A DNA stretch of 64,000 bases, taken from assembly GCF_019423325.1 (NCBI RefSeq), contig NZ_JAHZBQ010000003.1, positions 1 through 64,000 of the forward strand. The letters are read 5' to 3'. The notes under the pieces are model-generated. The model searched no databases, was not told where the DNA came from, and worked only from the letters and a program-made list of their open reading frames with translations. The position numbers and the translations under genes are program-made. This stretch comes from Campylobacter sp. GTDB lineage: Bacteria > Campylobacterota > Campylobacteria > Campylobacterales > Campylobacteraceae. The first letter of the stretch is position 1; the number at the start of each line of letters is the position of its first letter. Shown here one piece after another: positions 47,046-54,384 of this stretch.

Positions 47046-47079
47046 TCCACTACCTCGTAGTTGTATTTTAAAGAAAGAA

Positions 47080-47102
47080 GTGCCGATGCAGCGCACCGGC
47101 AC
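47080..47102 (-). terminator. Attenuator-like hairpin between rplL and rpoB
   Basis: On the minus strand GTGCCG and CGGCAC pair, with TGC-GCA extending the stem inside. TTCTTTCTTT follows. In many bacteria a partial terminator here sets the ratio of ribosomal proteins to polymerase. Confidence 0.6.
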
Positions 47103-47112
47103 ACATTTGTAT

Positions 47113-47132
47113 GCGAAATTTTAAAATTTCGC
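47113..47132. promoter_or_regulatory. AAATTT-cored palindrome after rplL
   Basis: GCGAAATTTTAAAATTTCGC is a perfect 20-base palindrome that begins 3 bases after the rplL stop. It could form an mRNA hairpin for processing or stability. Confidence 0.5.
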
Positions 47133-47135
47133 GAT

Positions 47136-47519
47136 TTATTTGAGTTCGACTTTAGCGCCTGCTTCTTCAAGCTCTTTTTTAGCCTTCTCGGCGTCTTCTT
47201 TGTTAAGTCCCTCTTTAAGAACGGACGGAGTAGCCTCGGTAGCATCTTTGGCTTCTTTTAGACCAAGGCCCGTTAAGGCGCGAACGACCTTAATTACGTT
47301 GATTTTCTTATCGCCTGCATCAAGCAATACGACATCGAATTCTGTTTTTTCTTCAGCCGCTGCCGCACCTGCACCACCTGCACCTGCGCCGCCAGCTACC
47401 ATAACCGGAGCTGCGCTTACGCCGAATTTTTCCTCAAATTTTTTAACTAGTTCGCTAAGCTCTAGCACCGAACGATTAGAGATATACTCCAAAACCTCTT
47501 CATCTGTTGAAATTGCCAT
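47136..47519 (-). CDS. rplL: 50S ribosomal protein L7/L12
   Basis: The 127-residue acidic protein has the N-terminal dimerisation helix, a Gly/Ala hinge at about 40-57 and the conserved C-terminal factor-binding domain (EFDVVLLDAGDKKINVIKVVR, GLGLKEAKDA). It forms the stalk that recruits translation GTPases. It follows rplJ after 20 bases. Confidence 0.98.
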   Translation of the reverse strand: MAISTDEEVLEYISNRSVLELSELVKKFEEKFGVSAAPVMVAGGAGAGGAGAAAAEEKTEFDVVLLDAGDKKINVIKVVRALTGLGLKEAKDATEATPSVLKEGLNKEDAEKAKKELEEAGAKVELK

Positions 47520-47539
47520 TTTATTCTCCTAAATTTTAA

Positions 47540-48019
47540 TTAAGCGCTAGCTTCTTTTTTCTGCTTAAGCGCATTGAGGCCGATCGTAAAATTTTGAATC
47601 GGCGCATTCCATACTTGAAGTAACATCGCGATAAGCTCGTCTCTCGAAGGCATCTTCGAAAGCGCTCTAACCTTATCTATGCCGGCTACTTCCCCATCGA
47701 TATGAGCAGTCTTGAGCTTAAAAATTTCATTTTTCTCTTCAAATTTAGCCGCTACTTTACATACAGAAAGCTGCTCGCCCCATAAGAAGATATTGGTATC
47801 TTTAAAGCTAAGTCCGTTTTTTTCGGCATTTTTTAAAGCGATATTAGCTAGGGTATTTTTGATAACTCGAACCTTTACGCCCGCTTCACGCGCGCTATTT
47901 CTAAGATCTTCAAGCTGCTTAACGCTAAGGCCTTTAAAATCGGAAATTACTATAGCTTCGCTAGCTTTGAAAGCCTCGCCAAGCTCCGCTACTATCTTTG
48001 ATTTTTCGTCTCTCGTCAT
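47540..48019 (-). CDS. rplJ: 50S ribosomal protein L10
   Basis: The 159-residue product has the L10 N-terminal rRNA-binding domain (VISDFKGLSVKQLEDLR, VRVIKNTLA) and a C-terminal helix that carries L7/L12 dimers. L10 with L12 usually represses its own message by binding its leader. The leader here (48020-48132) has a long perfect hairpin. Confidence 0.97.
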   Translation of the reverse strand: MTRDEKSKIVAELGEAFKASEAIVISDFKGLSVKQLEDLRNSAREAGVKVRVIKNTLANIALKNAEKNGLSFKDTNIFLWGEQLSVCKVAAKFEEKNEIFKLKTAHIDGEVAGIDKVRALSKMPSRDELIAMLLQVWNAPIQNFTIGLNALKQKKEASA

Positions 48020-48055
48020 TAGGTCTCCTTTCCGATCGGTGATTTCAAGCCAAGC

Positions 48056-48079
48056 GATCGAAATTTTGAAATTTCGATC
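48056..48079 (-). promoter_or_regulatory. Hairpin in the rplJ leader
   Basis: GATCGAAATTT and AAATTTCGATC form a perfect 11-base-pair stem around a two-base turn. It lies 37 bases before the rplJ ATG, where an L10 autoregulatory site is expected. The link to L10 is an inference from position. Confidence 0.5.
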
Positions 48080-48132
48080 AATTAAGTCAAAAACCTTGAG
48101 CTATCTCCAATCTAAGATAAAAATTTAAAATT

Positions 48133-48834
48133 TTATTTTAAATCGATTATTTCTTGATTATCCAGCGTAACCGCAGGGCTCATAGTAAGTGAAAGCGATG
48201 CATGAGTTACATATCTGCCCTTCGCAGTTGCCGGCTTATGCTTATTTATGGTTTTGATAAATGTCGTAAGATTGTCTAAAAGCTGCTCTTTACTAAAACT
48301 CGCCTTGCCAAGGCCTGCGTGGATATTTCCCTGCTTATCGACGCGGAAATTTACCTGTCCACCCTTAGCATTTTTAACGGCCTGAGCGACATCCATAGTA
48401 ACGGTACCGGTTTTAGGGTTCGGCATAACGCCTTTTGGACCAAGAATACGACCTACCTTACCGACTAGTCCCATTAAATTTGGAGTGGCGATAAGAACGT
48501 CGAAATTTATATTTCCTTTTTGAATCTCTTCGATCAGATCATCGGCGCCCACGATATCGGCACCTGCTTCGCTAGCCTCGCTAGCCTTTGCGTCTTTTGC
48601 AATCACGGCTACTCGAACGCTCTTGCCAGTACCAGCAGGCAAAACGACCGAGCCGCGCACCATCTGATCGGCATGTCTTGGATCTACGTTTAGTTTAAGA
48701 GCGATCTCTACCGTCTCGTCAAATTTAGCAGAAGCTAGAGTTTTTACTGTGCTTACCGCTTCGTCTACACTATAAATTTTATTTACGTCAACTTTTTTTA
48801 AAAGTTCGTTGAATCTTTTTGAATTTTTTGGCAT
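48133..48834 (-). CDS. rplA: 50S ribosomal protein L1
   Basis: The 233-residue protein has the L1 core motifs: LNVDPRHADQMVRGSVVLPAG, ATPNLMGLVGKVGRILGPKG and MPNPKTGTVT. It forms the mobile L1 stalk and in many bacteria represses the rplK-rplA message. It lies 56 bases after rplK. Confidence 0.98.
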   Translation of the reverse strand: MPKNSKRFNELLKKVDVNKIYSVDEAVSTVKTLASAKFDETVEIALKLNVDPRHADQMVRGSVVLPAGTGKSVRVAVIAKDAKASEASEAGADIVGADDLIEEIQKGNINFDVLIATPNLMGLVGKVGRILGPKGVMPNPKTGTVTMDVAQAVKNAKGGQVNFRVDKQGNIHAGLGKASFSKEQLLDNLTTFIKTINKHKPATAKGRYVTHASLSLTMSPAVTLDNQEIIDLK

Positions 48835-48890
48835 ATATTTCTCCGCAATTAAAGTGCTACCGCTTTTTTAAACCTTAGCGGTCAAAAGGT

Positions 48891-49316
48891 CTAGTCAGTG
48901 ACCGTAATACCCATAGAACGAGCCGAACCCGCTATAATCCTAGCCGCCTGCTCTCTATCTTTGGTATTCAGATCGGCGATCTTTTTCTCGACGATCTCTA
49001 AAACCTGAGCCTTAGTTAAGGACGCTACCTTCTTTTTAAGAGGGTTATCCGAACCTTTATCTATCTTCGCCGCTTTTTTAATCAAATCCGTCGCAGGCGG
49101 TTGCTTAGTGATGAAAGTAAAGCTTTTATCGGCATAAACCGTGATGATAACCGGGATATTAAAGCCCGCCATATCTTTGGTTCGTTCGTTAAATGCTTTG
49201 CAAAATTCCATAATATTAACGCCCTTTTGACCTAGTGCAGGACCTACCGGCGGGCTTGGATTTGCTTTTGCGGCTGCTATTTGCAGCTTGATTTCGCCAA
49301 CAACTTTCTTAGCCAT
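48891..49316 (-). CDS. rplK: 50S ribosomal protein L11
   Basis: The 141-residue protein has the proline-rich N-terminal part PSPPVGPALGQKGVNIMEFC and the C-terminal rRNA-binding domain (ARIIAGSARSMGI). It shapes the GTPase centre of 23S rRNA. It starts 20 bases after nusG. Confidence 0.98.
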   Translation of the reverse strand: MAKKVVGEIKLQIAAAKANPSPPVGPALGQKGVNIMEFCKAFNERTKDMAGFNIPVIITVYADKSFTFITKQPPATDLIKKAAKIDKGSDNPLKKKVASLTKAQVLEIVEKKIADLNTKDREQAARIIAGSARSMGITVTD

Positions 49317-49336
49317 AAATTTACTCCTTATAAAAT

Positions 49337-49867
49337 TTAAATAATCTTTTCAACTTGCGAGTATGAAATTTCAATCGGCGTGCTTCGTCCGAAGATCGAA
49401 ACATTGAGGCGAAGCTTGCCATGGATCATATCATACTCTTCTACGATGCCGTTGAAATTAGCAAAAGGTCCATCGACGATTCTAACCGTCTCGCCCTCAT
49501 CGAAATTAATCTTGGGCTTAGGAGCCTCGCGATTATTGATCTTTTCTAGAATTATTTCGATATCTTTTTCCGGTAGCGGAGATGGCTTTTTCGCCTCGCC
49601 GATAAAGCGACTGACCTTAGGCAGCATCTGAATTCTATGCCACAAAGTGGTATCCAGATCTAAATTTGCAAAACAATACCCTGGATATAAGCTGCGCTCC
49701 TTAATGGTTTGCTTTGTATTTTTGACCTCTATAACATCTTCGGTAGGCACTAGCACTTCGCCGATCTTAGCCTCAAGCGCTTCATCTTGCTTTAGCGCTT
49801 CTATCGCGCGCTTTACCGCCATCTCGCTGCCGGCGTAAGTTTGTATCGCATACCATTTATTTGCCAT
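49337..49867 (-). CDS. nusG: Transcription elongation/antitermination factor NusG
   Basis: The 176-residue product has the NGN domain (KWYAIQTYAGSE, LYPGYCFANLDLD) and a C-terminal KOW domain (GETVRIVDGPFANFNGIVEEYD). NusG links polymerase to Rho and to the ribosome. It follows secE after 14 bases, the usual secE-nusG order. Confidence 0.97.
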   Translation of the reverse strand: MANKWYAIQTYAGSEMAVKRAIEALKQDEALEAKIGEVLVPTEDVIEVKNTKQTIKERSLYPGYCFANLDLDTTLWHRIQMLPKVSRFIGEAKKPSPLPEKDIEIILEKINNREAPKPKINFDEGETVRIVDGPFANFNGIVEEYDMIHGKLRLNVSIFGRSTPIEISYSQVEKII

Positions 49868-49881
49868 ATTGCGATCCTTAC

Positions 49882-50055
49882 TTAGGCCGTTATCAAAGCG
49901 GACATAATAAGATCCACTAGCGCTAAAAACAGTGCGATAACTACGACTACGACGACTACAGAGATATATGCTGTTTTAGTCTGATCTTTAGTCGGGAAAA
50001 TTACCTTATCTAACTCTACTTTTGCTTGTTTATAATACTCTTTTACTTTTTCCAT
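49882..50055 (-). CDS. secE: Preprotein translocase subunit SecE
   Basis: The longer open frame would start inside tRNA-Trp, so I use the ATG at 50055 (57 residues, MEKVKEYYKQAKVELDKVIFP). An amphipathic helix with the conserved KVIFPTKDQ turn is followed by one membrane segment (VVVVVVVIALFLALVDLIM). SecE holds the SecY channel together. It lies 12 bases downstream of tRNA-Trp. Confidence 0.95.
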   Translation of the reverse strand: MEKVKEYYKQAKVELDKVIFPTKDQTKTAYISVVVVVVVIALFLALVDLIMSALITA

Positions 50056-50067
50056 ACCCAATCCTCG

Positions 50068-50143
50068 TGGCAGGGCAAGAGGGATTCGAACCCCCAACCA
50101 TCGGATTTGGAATCCGGCGCTCTACCGTTGGAGCTATTGCCCT
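50068..50143 (-). tRNA. tRNA-Trp (anticodon CCA)
   Basis: The 76-base cloverleaf has acceptor arms AGGGCAA and TTGCCCT, anticodon loop CTCCAAA-type with CCA, and a GGTTCGAATCC T arm. The 3' CCA is encoded (plus TGG at 50068-50070). It lies between rpmG and secE, as in other Campylobacterota. Confidence 0.95.
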
Positions 50144-50150
50144 ATAACAA

Positions 50151-50324
50151 TTAGCCTTTTAACTTGACTTCTTTATGAAGCGTGTGCTTTTTTAATCTAG
50201 GGCAATATTTTTTAAGTTCTAGTTTTTCGGTCGTAGTTTTGCTATTTTTATAAGTAGTATAGTTGATATCGCCACTTTCGGAGCATTTTAATCCGACCTT
50301 TACTCTACTTGAATTCTTTGCCAT
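50151..50324 (-). CDS. rpmG: 50S ribosomal protein L33
   Basis: The 57-residue basic protein reads MAKNSSRVKVGLKC at the start, then GDINYTTYKNSKTTTEKLEL and KKYCPRLKKHTLHKE, the L33 pattern. Only one Cys remains of each zinc-binding pair (CSES and CPRL in place of CxxC), so it is unlikely to bind zinc. Such zinc-free L33 forms are known. It lies between tuf and tRNA-Trp; a CAAGGAAACC site precedes the start. Confidence 0.95.
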   Translation of the reverse strand: MAKNSSRVKVGLKCSESGDINYTTYKNSKTTTEKLELKKYCPRLKKHTLHKEVKLKG

Positions 50325-50340
50325 TTGGTTTCCTTGAATA

Positions 50341-50380
50341 AAAAAGCAAGCGGAATTTTAAAATTCCGCTTGCAAAAAAA
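50341..50380 (-). terminator. Rho-independent terminator after tuf
   Basis: A perfect palindrome at 50346-50373, with arms GCAAGCGGAATTTT and its exact complement, is flanked by A5 and A7 on plus. On minus it gives a 14-base-pair stem, probably with an unpaired tip, followed by TTTTTT. It lies 7 bases after the tuf stop and may act in both directions. Confidence 0.8.
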
Positions 50381-51580
50381 TTAAGCGATGATTTTCGAAA
50401 CGACGCCTGAGCCTACGGTATGACCGCCTTCGCGAATCGCGAAGCGAGTACCTTGCTCAAGAGCAATCGGAGCGATTAGCTCAACGGTAATCTTAACATT
50501 ATCGCCAGGCATTACCATCTCGGTTCCTTCAGGAAGGGTAATCGAACCGGTAACATCTGTAGTACGAACGTAAAACTGCGGTCTATAATTATTAAAGAAT
50601 GGAGTATGGCGTCCGCCTTCTTCTTTAGTTAGGATATAAACCTCGCCCTCAAATTTAGTATGAGGAGTGATCGATTTTGGTTTGCATAAAACCATACCGC
50701 GCTCTACTTCCTCTTTCTTAGTACCGCGCAATAAAACACCTACGTTATCGCCGGCTTCACCTTGATCCATCTCTTTTCTAAACATCTCAACGCCAGTGAC
50801 GGTAGTGGTTTGAGTAGGTTTAATACCTACGATCTCGATAGTATCACCAACTTTAACGATACCTTTTTCGATTCTACCGGTTACAACGGTACCGCGACCG
50901 GAGATTGAGAAAATATCTTCGATCGGAAGAAGGAAATCTTTATCAGTATCGCGAACAGGGGTTGGGATATAGCTATCAACTGCGTCCATAAGCTCCATAA
51001 TCTTTGCAGACCATTCGCCGTCTTGTCCAGCCTTAGCTTCCTCAAGAGCCTTAAGAGCAGAGCCCTTAATGATTGGGGTCTCGTCGCCAGGGAATTTATA
51101 CTCTTTTAAAAGATCTCTAACTTCCTCTTCGACTAGCTCTAAAAGATCCGGATCATCGACCATATCGGTTTTGTTTAGAAAAACTACGATATAAGGAACG
51201 CCTACTTGGCGAGAAAGCAAGATGTGCTCGCGAGTTTGAGGCATAGGACCATCTGCGGCAGAAACAACTAAAATAGCGCCGTCCATCTGAGCCGCACCGG
51301 TAATCATATTTTTTACGTAGTCGGCGTGGCCTGGGCAGTCAACGTGAGCATAGTGACGTTTCTCGGTCTCATATTCGATGTGAGACGTAGCAATAGTAAT
51401 ACCGCGCTCTTTTTCCTCTGGAGCGTTGTCGATATTGTCGTAGTCCTTTAGCTCAGCTAGACCCTTCCTAGAAAGAACAGCAGAAATAGCAGCTGTCAAA
51501 GTAGTCTTACCATGGTCAACGTGACCGATGGTACCAATGTTTACGTGTGGCTTGTTACGATTAAATTTTTCTTTAGCCAT
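50381..51580 (-). CDS. tuf: Elongation factor Tu
   Basis: The 399-residue GTPase has GHVDHGKTTL, DCPGHADY and NKTDMVDD for GTP binding, then the two beta-barrel domains. It brings aminoacyl-tRNA to the ribosome. Two ATG codons are adjacent; the second (51580) lies 5 bases after GGAGG and gives the family start MAKEKFNRNKPHVNIG, so I prefer it over 51583. It follows tRNA-Thr(GGT) by 56 bases and is probably processed from the tRNA transcript. Confidence 0.98.
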   Translation of the reverse strand: MAKEKFNRNKPHVNIGTIGHVDHGKTTLTAAISAVLSRKGLAELKDYDNIDNAPEEKERGITIATSHIEYETEKRHYAHVDCPGHADYVKNMITGAAQMDGAILVVSAADGPMPQTREHILLSRQVGVPYIVVFLNKTDMVDDPDLLELVEEEVRDLLKEYKFPGDETPIIKGSALKALEEAKAGQDGEWSAKIMELMDAVDSYIPTPVRDTDKDFLLPIEDIFSISGRGTVVTGRIEKGIVKVGDTIEIVGIKPTQTTTVTGVEMFRKEMDQGEAGDNVGVLLRGTKKEEVERGMVLCKPKSITPHTKFEGEVYILTKEEGGRHTPFFNNYRPQFYVRTTDVTGSITLPEGTEMVMPGDNVKITVELIAPIALEQGTRFAIREGGHTVGSGVVSKIIA

Positions 51581-51636
51581 CATATCCTCCGTTATTGATT
51601 TGTGGATTACACAACAAACTAAGCGACTCTATTTTA

Positions 51637-51711
<75 letters not shown>

Positions 51712-51824
51712 CTAAACTCAGGCAAAGAGAAATCGCTACCAATACCCAACAATGCGACCAAAATTTAGATTATGTAAGCATATAAAAGCAGTTAAGTTTT
51801 ACAGCTCCCAGTAAACCTAAATTG

Positions 51825-51901
51825 TGGAGCGGGAAACGGGGCTCGAACCCGCGACCCTCAGCTTGGAAGGCTGATGCTCTAGCCAACTGAGCTAATCCCG
51901 C
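51825..51901 (-). tRNA. tRNA-Gly (anticodon TCC)
   Basis: The 77-base cloverleaf has acceptor arms GCGGGAT and TTCCCGC, with a mismatch in the last pair. The anticodon is TCC in the loop CTTCCAA, and CCA is encoded. It is the third gene of the tRNA cluster. Confidence 0.95.
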
Positions 51902-51913
51902 ATCAAAAATTCA

Positions 51914-51998
<85 letters not shown>

Positions 51999-52034
51999 CT
52001 TTGATGAAATCTGGTCAAACACTGTTACAAAAAA

Positions 52035-52110
52035 TGGAGCTGGTGGACGGGATCGAACCGCCGACCCACTGCTTACAAGGCAGTAGCTCTACCAGCTGAG
52101 CTACACCAGC
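52035..52110 (-). tRNA. tRNA-Thr (anticodon TGT)
   Basis: The 76-base cloverleaf has acceptor arms GCTGGTG and CACCAGC, anticodon TGT in the loop CTTGTAA, and an encoded CCA. It is the first gene of the cluster, about 20 bases after the consensus promoter. Confidence 0.95.
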
Positions 52111-52130
52111 ATTTTGAAATTGAAGTGGCA

Positions 52131-52159
52131 ATTATAACCGAAAAATCCCCAATTGTCAA
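52131..52159 (-). promoter_or_regulatory. Exact-consensus sigma70 promoter of the tRNA-tuf unit
   Basis: On the minus strand TTGACA (52154-52159), a 17-base spacer and TATAAT (52131-52136) match the sigma70 consensus at all twelve positions. The spacing is optimal. It lies 20 bases before the first tRNA. Confidence 0.9.
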
Positions 52160-52199
52160 GGCTAAAACAGCCTATTTTAAAATTTCATAAAATTTCTGC

Positions 52200-52205
52200 T
52201 ATAAT
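52200..52205 (+). promoter_or_regulatory. Extended -10 promoter of the small coiled-coil gene
   Basis: TGCTATAAT, with a perfect TATAAT, lies 31 bases before the ATG at 52237. Confidence 0.55.
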
Positions 52206-52236
52206 GCGCGCAATTTTAAATTTTAAGGAATTTTAT

Positions 52237-52449
52237 ATGAAAATCATACCTTGGATTATCATAGTTTTTATGATTTATTTGATTTATTATTTTATCTCCC
52301 GGTCGGAAAAGCGTCTAAATACCCTTGAAAAGCGCTTAAATAAGATAGAAGAAAACTTAAGCGAGATAAAAAAGGCTACCGAAGCCAACAGGCTCTTGAT
52401 CGAAGAAGCAAAGCTGGACTCTGAAGATGACGTAAAAGAGCAAGAATAA
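52237..52449 (+). CDS. Small membrane-anchored coiled-coil protein
   Basis: A longer frame begins at 52153, upstream of the promoter. The ATG at 52237 has an AAGGAA site and gives a better protein of 70 residues. It has one N-terminal membrane segment (IPWIIIVFMIYLIYYFI), then a heptad-rich coiled coil (LNTLEKRLNKIEENLSEIKK) and an acidic tail. The domain should face the cytosol if the N-terminus is outside. The function is unknown. It stands alone. Confidence 0.7.
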   Translation: MKIIPWIIIVFMIYLIYYFISRSEKRLNTLEKRLNKIEENLSEIKKATEANRLLIEEAKLDSEDDVKEQE

Positions 52450-53068
52450 AATTAAATTTAAAGCCCCGATCTCGCTAGCTTAGCCTTTTTGCCAAATATC
52501 TTGTGCTAAAAATTGTGAGTATATTTTATAGTGGACTTTGGCATTTTTGAAAGAAATTTTGCCGCAACGTCGAAACCGCGAAGTGCAAGAAGCTCATACG
52601 TAACTACTTCTTAAATTTTACGAAATTTAAAATTCGCGCTTTAATCCTGCAACGCTAAGCAAATCCACGCGAATTAATAAATCAAAATTCCAGCCATTAG
52701 CCGCAAATTCCATAGAATTTCAAACAATACCGCCTAAAATTAGAATTCCTGCTAAAATCCATCTTACAATTCAACTTCTTAAAATTTTGCGCAAATCCCT
52801 CAGCTAAAATTCTAAACTACAAAATTTTAGTATTTAAAATCATATTAATCAACCCCGCCGCAGAGCAAAACCTATGAGCTCGCACCGAGCGCTACCCCAG
52901 GCTTAATATATCCGAAAGCTTAAAAGTGTAGACCATAACCTCTGCAAGCTAACGATAAAATTTAATCATAATTTTTAAAAACCAAAATTTCAAAAGCATA
53001 GAATTTTACCCCAGGATTTGAATTGAGTAAAAAGCTAACGAAATGCAGGAGCTTCTAAAACGCAAATT
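52450..53068. other. 619-base gene-free stretch
   Basis: This gap lies between a plus-strand and a minus-strand gene that converge. It holds repeated AAATTT- and AAAATTC-type words. No gene, RNA or terminator with a T-run is supported. Confidence 0.5.
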
Positions 53069-54373
53069 TTATCCATTGAAATTTTCCTCGCCCATAAGCG
53101 CTTCAGCGATGAGCTCTAGCGGATTTATGCACCTCATCTGCGAGCCACTTAAAGAAAGCGAATTATTTAGCTGCATCCTGCACGCACTGCACTCGGCAGA
53201 GACTACGCGCACGGGTAGATCTGCCATTGCACGCGCCTTAGCTAATCCCACTGCGCGCGCGAGCTCGTAGCGCTCGGTCTGCATCGTCACACCGCCAAAT
53301 CCGCAGCATTTATTAGGCTCATCCATCTCGGTTATTTCGTAGTTTTGAGCGAGCAAGCCGCGCGGTTCTTTCCAAATACCCTGCATTTTGCGGGCATGGC
53401 ACGGATCGTGATAGGTAATCGCTAAAGCCCTTTTGCCGCGGCGCAGCAAAAGATCACTTAAGTTTGTAAATTTATAAAAGTATTCGCTCGCCATAAAAAT
53501 TTTACTCGCAAGCTTTTGCGCACGGGCTTTCCATTGCGGCTCGTTTTCAAAAAAATGCGCGTAATCCACCCGCAGCATTGCAGAGCACGTAGCCTCGGGC
53601 ACGATAATCGCATCAAGAGCAGGCATGACTTTTTCGAAATATGCTATATTAAATTTTGCCACGCGTTCAACCGCCGCAAAATCTCCCGTAAAATACGCAG
53701 GAGCGCCGCAACAGGCTTGTTCCTTCATCAAATTTACGTTTAGCTTTAGTGCTCGCGCGATATGTAAAACCGCCTCGCCTACGCCCGTGTAAGCGTAGTT
53801 TGCCATGCAGCCGATAAAAATTCCAATAGTTTTTTCGCCGCCGTTGTCGATAAGCTCTGCGTGCGAGTTCATAAAGCTCTTTTTCGCAGGAGCAGGCAAC
53901 AAGCGCTCTTTTTTAAGTAGTGGCAAGTCAAATCTAGGCGACATAGAGCTTTGCGTATCTTTTCGCATCTTAAAGCCACAGCTAAGAAACACGTATCCAA
54001 GCGCTGCTGCTAGATCCAGCGCTTTGCGGTGCCCGAGCAGCCAAAACGCAGCTTTTTTGTACCACGCGATGCCAAATTTTTCCGCAATGCGCGCGCGAAC
54101 ATTCTCGATTGCCGTATCTATGGGCAAAGACTCGCCGCAAATATCTACGCAGTTGGTGCATAAAAAGCAGCTTTCAAAAATTTTCTTAGTATTTTTATCA
54201 AGCTTTAGCTCATTTCTGCCGTAAGCGCCCAAAAGATCCACGAATCCGCGCGGGCTCGTTACTTCATCGCCGTTAATGCCATGAACCGTGCAGACTTGGA
54301 TACATTTACCACATTTTACGCAGCGCTCGCTAAGTGCCGCAAAATCGAACGCTCCAAGCTTTGCCCTACTCAT
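53069..54373 (-). CDS. Fe-S oxidoreductase with two CCG domains (GlcF/HdrD-like)
   Basis: The 434-residue product has two 4Fe-4S sets, C18-x2-C-x2-C-x3-C28 (CVKCGKCIQVC) and C69-x2-C-x2-C-x3-C79 (CFLCTNCVDIC). Two cysteine-rich CCG motifs follow (QACCGAPAYFTGD and NKCCGFGGVTMQ). This is the layout of the iron-sulfur subunit of glycolate/lactate oxidases and heterodisulfide reductases. No flavin subunit is adjacent, so partner and substrate are unknown. It is the last gene of the hemB-to-hemN minus-strand block, as in C. jejuni. Confidence 0.88.
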   Translation of the reverse strand: MSRAKLGAFDFAALSERCVKCGKCIQVCTVHGINGDEVTSPRGFVDLLGAYGRNELKLDKNTKKIFESCFLCTNCVDICGESLPIDTAIENVRARIAEKFGIAWYKKAAFWLLGHRKALDLAAALGYVFLSCGFKMRKDTQSSMSPRFDLPLLKKERLLPAPAKKSFMNSHAELIDNGGEKTIGIFIGCMANYAYTGVGEAVLHIARALKLNVNLMKEQACCGAPAYFTGDFAAVERVAKFNIAYFEKVMPALDAIIVPEATCSAMLRVDYAHFFENEPQWKARAQKLASKIFMASEYFYKFTNLSDLLLRRGKRALAITYHDPCHARKMQGIWKEPRGLLAQNYEITEMDEPNKCCGFGGVTMQTERYELARAVGLAKARAMADLPVRVVSAECSACRMQLNNSLSLSGSQMRCINPLELIAEALMGEENFNG

Positions 54374-54384
54374 AGCCGCGCCGC

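Noticed and set aside
47046..47102. Upstream extension of rpoB
   Set aside because: It would run through the rplL-rpoB hairpin, and the ATG at 47045 gives the conserved RpoB start with a ribosome site.
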